A stretch of DNA of 64,000 nucleotides, taken from positions 186,001-250,000 of the forward strand of contig CABJAW010000002.1 in the NCBI GenBank assembly GCA_902363665.1, read 5' to 3'. Each line of letters starts with the position of its first letter. Positions within the stretch are counted from its first letter, which is position 1. A program made the position numbers and the translations under genes. Below the pieces are notes generated by a model, which made no database searches, was not told the DNA's origin, and saw only the letters and a list, made by a program, of their open reading frames with translations. Source of the DNA: Lachnospiraceae bacterium (GTDB lineage: Bacteria; Bacillota; Clostridia; Lachnospirales; Lachnospiraceae). This document shows, one piece after another, positions 62,272-64,000 of the stretch.

Positions 62272-63582
62272 TTATTTTTCGCTTTTCTTTTTCAGGATCG
62301 CCTTGATGTCCCCCACAAGGTACAGCGATCCGGCGCAAAACAGCATTCCCTCTCCCCGCTTTGCAAGTGCTGTCTCAAACGCCTGCTCCACATCCGGCTG
62401 CACAATGATTTCGGCATCCGTATACTTGCGGAACATGCCGCCGAGCACCTCTGCCGGTACAACTCTTGCTCCGTCGATCTGCGTCACGACAATCGACGTG
62501 GCATGCACGCTTTCGCAGATCTCCGCGATCATCTTCTCATATTCCTTTTCCACCACCGCAGAAAACAGCAGCGATACCGGCATGCGCTCCTGCACGCTGA
62601 CAACTGTGCGGATAAACTCTTTGATTCCGTCCGCATTGTGTGCTCCGTCCAGTACGACACCCGGAAGTACTGTTTCCATTCGGCCCTGCCATCTCGTCGC
62701 AGCAATGCCCGCCGCGATCTCCCCGTCGCTGACCTCGCTGTTTTTATCAATCACATGCATCGCCGTCACAGCAAGCGAACTGTTTACGATCTGATACTCA
62801 GCCAGATACGGCACGGTGATCCGCATTTTGCGATGATCTTCCCCATCATACCTGCAATCCAGCAGAAAATCAATGCTTTTGTCCGTCTTATCCAAAATTT
62901 CGCACTGATCACCATAGTACGGATAAACCGGTGCGTGCTTCTCTTTCGCGGTCTGAAAGATCACTTCTGCCGACTCCGGATTACGCGCGTCAAAAATGAC
63001 CGGAACACCTTCTTTAATAATCCCGGCTTTTTCCGCTGCGATTTTTGCCACCGTGTCGCCCAGATATTCCATATGATCAAGACTGATCGTCGTCAGCACC
63101 ACCGCGATCGGATGCTCCACAAGATTTGTCGCATCGAGCCGTCCGCCAAGTCCCGTCTCCATCACGAGATACTCCACCTTCTCCTCCGCAAAGATCAGAA
63201 GTCCTGCCGCAAAGAGCAGCTCAAAATACGCCGGATGCGCATAGCCGTCCTTTATCATCGCGTCTACTTCTTCCTTTACCCTGGTAAATGCCCGCGCGAA
63301 CACTTCATGGGAAACATTTTCCCCGTTGATCTGAAAACGCTCCGTGATCTCCACAAGGTGCGGGGAAGTGAACAGTCCGGTGCGCTTTCCTGTCCGTGTT
63401 AAAATGGAGGAAAGAAACGCACAGACGGAACCTTTTCCGTTCGTTCCTGCCACATGGATCACCTTCATCGCACGCTCCGGATGGCCGATCCGGCGAATCA
63501 GCTCCAACGTATTTTCCGGTTTGTTTTTTTTCGTAAACTTTGGTACTTCTTCTATATAATTTACTGCTTCTGTATAGTTCAT
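62272..63582 (-). CDS. folC: Folylpolyglutamate synthase / dihydrofolate synthase
   Basis: A 436-residue ATP-dependent Mur-ligase-fold enzyme that adds glutamate to folates. P-loop HVAGTNGKGSVCAFL (about residues 42-56), the folate-related TSPHLVEITERFQING (about 70-85), GLGGRLDATN (about 143-152) and DGAHNADG (about 315). The start at 63582 has RBS AAGGAAG; the frame extends 76 codons upstream across a repeat without an RBS. First gene of the folC/52-aa/TPR operon. Confidence 0.94.
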   Translation of the reverse strand: MNYTEAVNYIEEVPKFTKKNKPENTLELIRRIGHPERAMKVIHVAGTNGKGSVCAFLSSILTRTGKRTGLFTSPHLVEITERFQINGENVSHEVFARAFTRVKEEVDAMIKDGYAHPAYFELLFAAGLLIFAEEKVEYLVMETGLGGRLDATNLVEHPIAVVLTTISLDHMEYLGDTVAKIAAEKAGIIKEGVPVIFDARNPESAEVIFQTAKEKHAPVYPYYGDQCEILDKTDKSIDFLLDCRYDGEDHRKMRITVPYLAEYQIVNSSLAVTAMHVIDKNSEVSDGEIAAGIAATRWQGRMETVLPGVVLDGAHNADGIKEFIRTVVSVQERMPVSLLFSAVVEKEYEKMIAEICESVHATSIVVTQIDGARVVPAEVLGGMFRKYTDAEIIVQPDVEQAFETALAKRGEGMLFCAGSLYLVGDIKAILKKKSEK

Positions 63583-63612
63583 GGCTTTCTTCCTTTGCTG
63601 TGTTTTTTTGTA

Positions 63613-63689
63613 AAGGGGACATTTGCAATTCGCTTCGCTGCTTGCAGGATCGTAAGGGATCCTCCCGTAAACGGGTCCCTCCTTACGAT
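63613..63689. repeat. Mosaic palindromic repeat, modules 1 and 3
   Basis: A diverged module 1 (AAGGGGAC-ATTTGCA-ATTCGCTT, 63613-63635) followed by module 3 (ATCGTAAGGGATCCTCCCG / CGGGTCCCTCCTTACGAT, 63649-63689). The rest of 63690-63866 has no recognised feature. Confidence 0.75.
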
Positions 63690-63866
63690 ATTTCATGATA
63701 CCACAGCCGCCCCCGTTTTCAAGATTTATTTTTCGCAAAAACGGACGCTGTCTGACAGGAAAATGCTTATTTTTCAGCTTTTTCCTGATTCTGCATATGT
63801 CTTTGTGCATTTTTTAATTTTATATTTGCTCGACATTGTTTTTTGTTAGTATTTTCAACAATTCTA

Positions 63867-63895
63867 TTGACTATTTCTTATTTTCATAGTATATT
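63867..63895 (+). promoter_or_regulatory. Promoter of the partial gene at the window end
   Basis: TTGACT (63867-63872) and TATATT (63890-63895) with 17-base spacing; transcription should start near 63902. Confidence 0.7.
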
Positions 63896-63906
63896 TTTAC
63901 CAGAGA

Positions 63907-63941
63907 GGCAAATCATGGTACGATGAGGTAAGTGATTTGCC
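63907..63941 (+). promoter_or_regulatory. 5' leader hairpin or operator (GGCAAATCA / TGATTTGCC)
   Basis: A perfect 9-bp inverted repeat just downstream of the predicted start, about 30 bases before the coding region. It could be a 5'-stabilising stem, or a repressor site. Confidence 0.55.
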
Positions 63942-63969
63942 ACAATTTATTTTTAAGGAGGGTTTCAAA

Positions 63970-64000
63970 ATGAAAAAAGTTTTAACCGCAGGCGCAGCAA
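63970..64000 (+). CDS. Start of a secreted or surface protein gene (partial)
   Basis: Ten codons (MKKVLTAGAA) remain inside the window, cut by its end. The RBS AAGGAGG is ideal and the Lys-rich, then hydrophobic start looks like a signal peptide. Nothing can be said about the function. Confidence 0.6.
   Translation, partial: MKKVLTAGAA

Noticed and set aside
1..64000. A CRISPR array formed by the palindromic repeats
   Set aside because: The copies are scattered singly over the whole window with no regular spacing, and no cas gene is present.

Overview
The window looks like a chromosomal segment of a spore-forming, Gram-positive gut-type Clostridia, most likely Lachnospiraceae. The evidence is the complete spoIIAA-spoIIAB-sigF operon, a Csp-like subtilase without a signal peptide, a T-box leader, AGGAGG-type ribosome binding sites, a eukaryotic-type prolyl-tRNA synthetase, and a dominance of ABC uptake systems with YesM/YesN-type regulators. 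No rRNA or tRNA gene, CRISPR array or replication origin was recognised. Nearly all genes lie on the minus strand.

Layout. 1-8.4 kb: a carbohydrate operon with an oxidoreductase, a sugar isomerase/epimerase, a putative glycoside hydrolase, a family 1 binding protein, two CUT1 permeases, and a serine hydrolase beyond a terminator. 8.4-17.7 kb: a secreted fibronectin-type protein, then an RbsACB-like transporter with a YesM/YesN two-component pair and an ABC-ATPase homologue that has lost its catalytic motifs. 18-20.3 kb: a YczE-like membrane protein and a LysR regulator, divergent from a 24-residue microprotein gene with its own LysR-type box, promoter, RBS and terminator. 20.5-29.8 kb: PfkB kinase, a large GGDEF/hybrid histidine kinase, cardiolipin synthase, O-acetylhomoserine sulfhydrylase and a CBS-containing Mn pyrophosphatase. 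30-36 kb: an unusual cluster of a half-LytTR mini-protein, an alkylsulfatase, a DUF1254/DUF1214 protein, a receiver-like protein lacking the phospho-acceptor Asp, and a secreted propeller-like protein. 36-43.3 kb: subtilase, MFS transporter, dimethylargininase-like enzyme and a polar amino acid ABC transporter. 43.5-50.6 kb: a cytidylate-kinase-like protein and a complete branched-chain amino acid transporter with an SGNH hydrolase inserted in it. 50.9-56.2 kb: proS, whose probable T-box leader now lies about 3.5 kb upstream because two mobile elements (an IS6-like IS and an IS605-type tnpB element) sit between them. 56.3-64 kb: NusG-domain-II protein, a hypothetical protein, a MATE remnant, the sigF operon, a TPR protein, a 52-residue protein, folC, and the start of a secreted protein gene.

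Intergenic space is crowded with mosaic palindromic repeats built from a few hairpin modules. There are also two copies of a 142-bp MITE with perfect 18-bp inverted ends and 8-bp target duplications. The most interesting candidates are the LysR/microprotein unit, the split and degenerate LytTR-alkylsulfatase cluster, the transposon-separated T-box/proS unit, the catalytically dead ABC protein tied to a two-component system, and the mosaic repeats.
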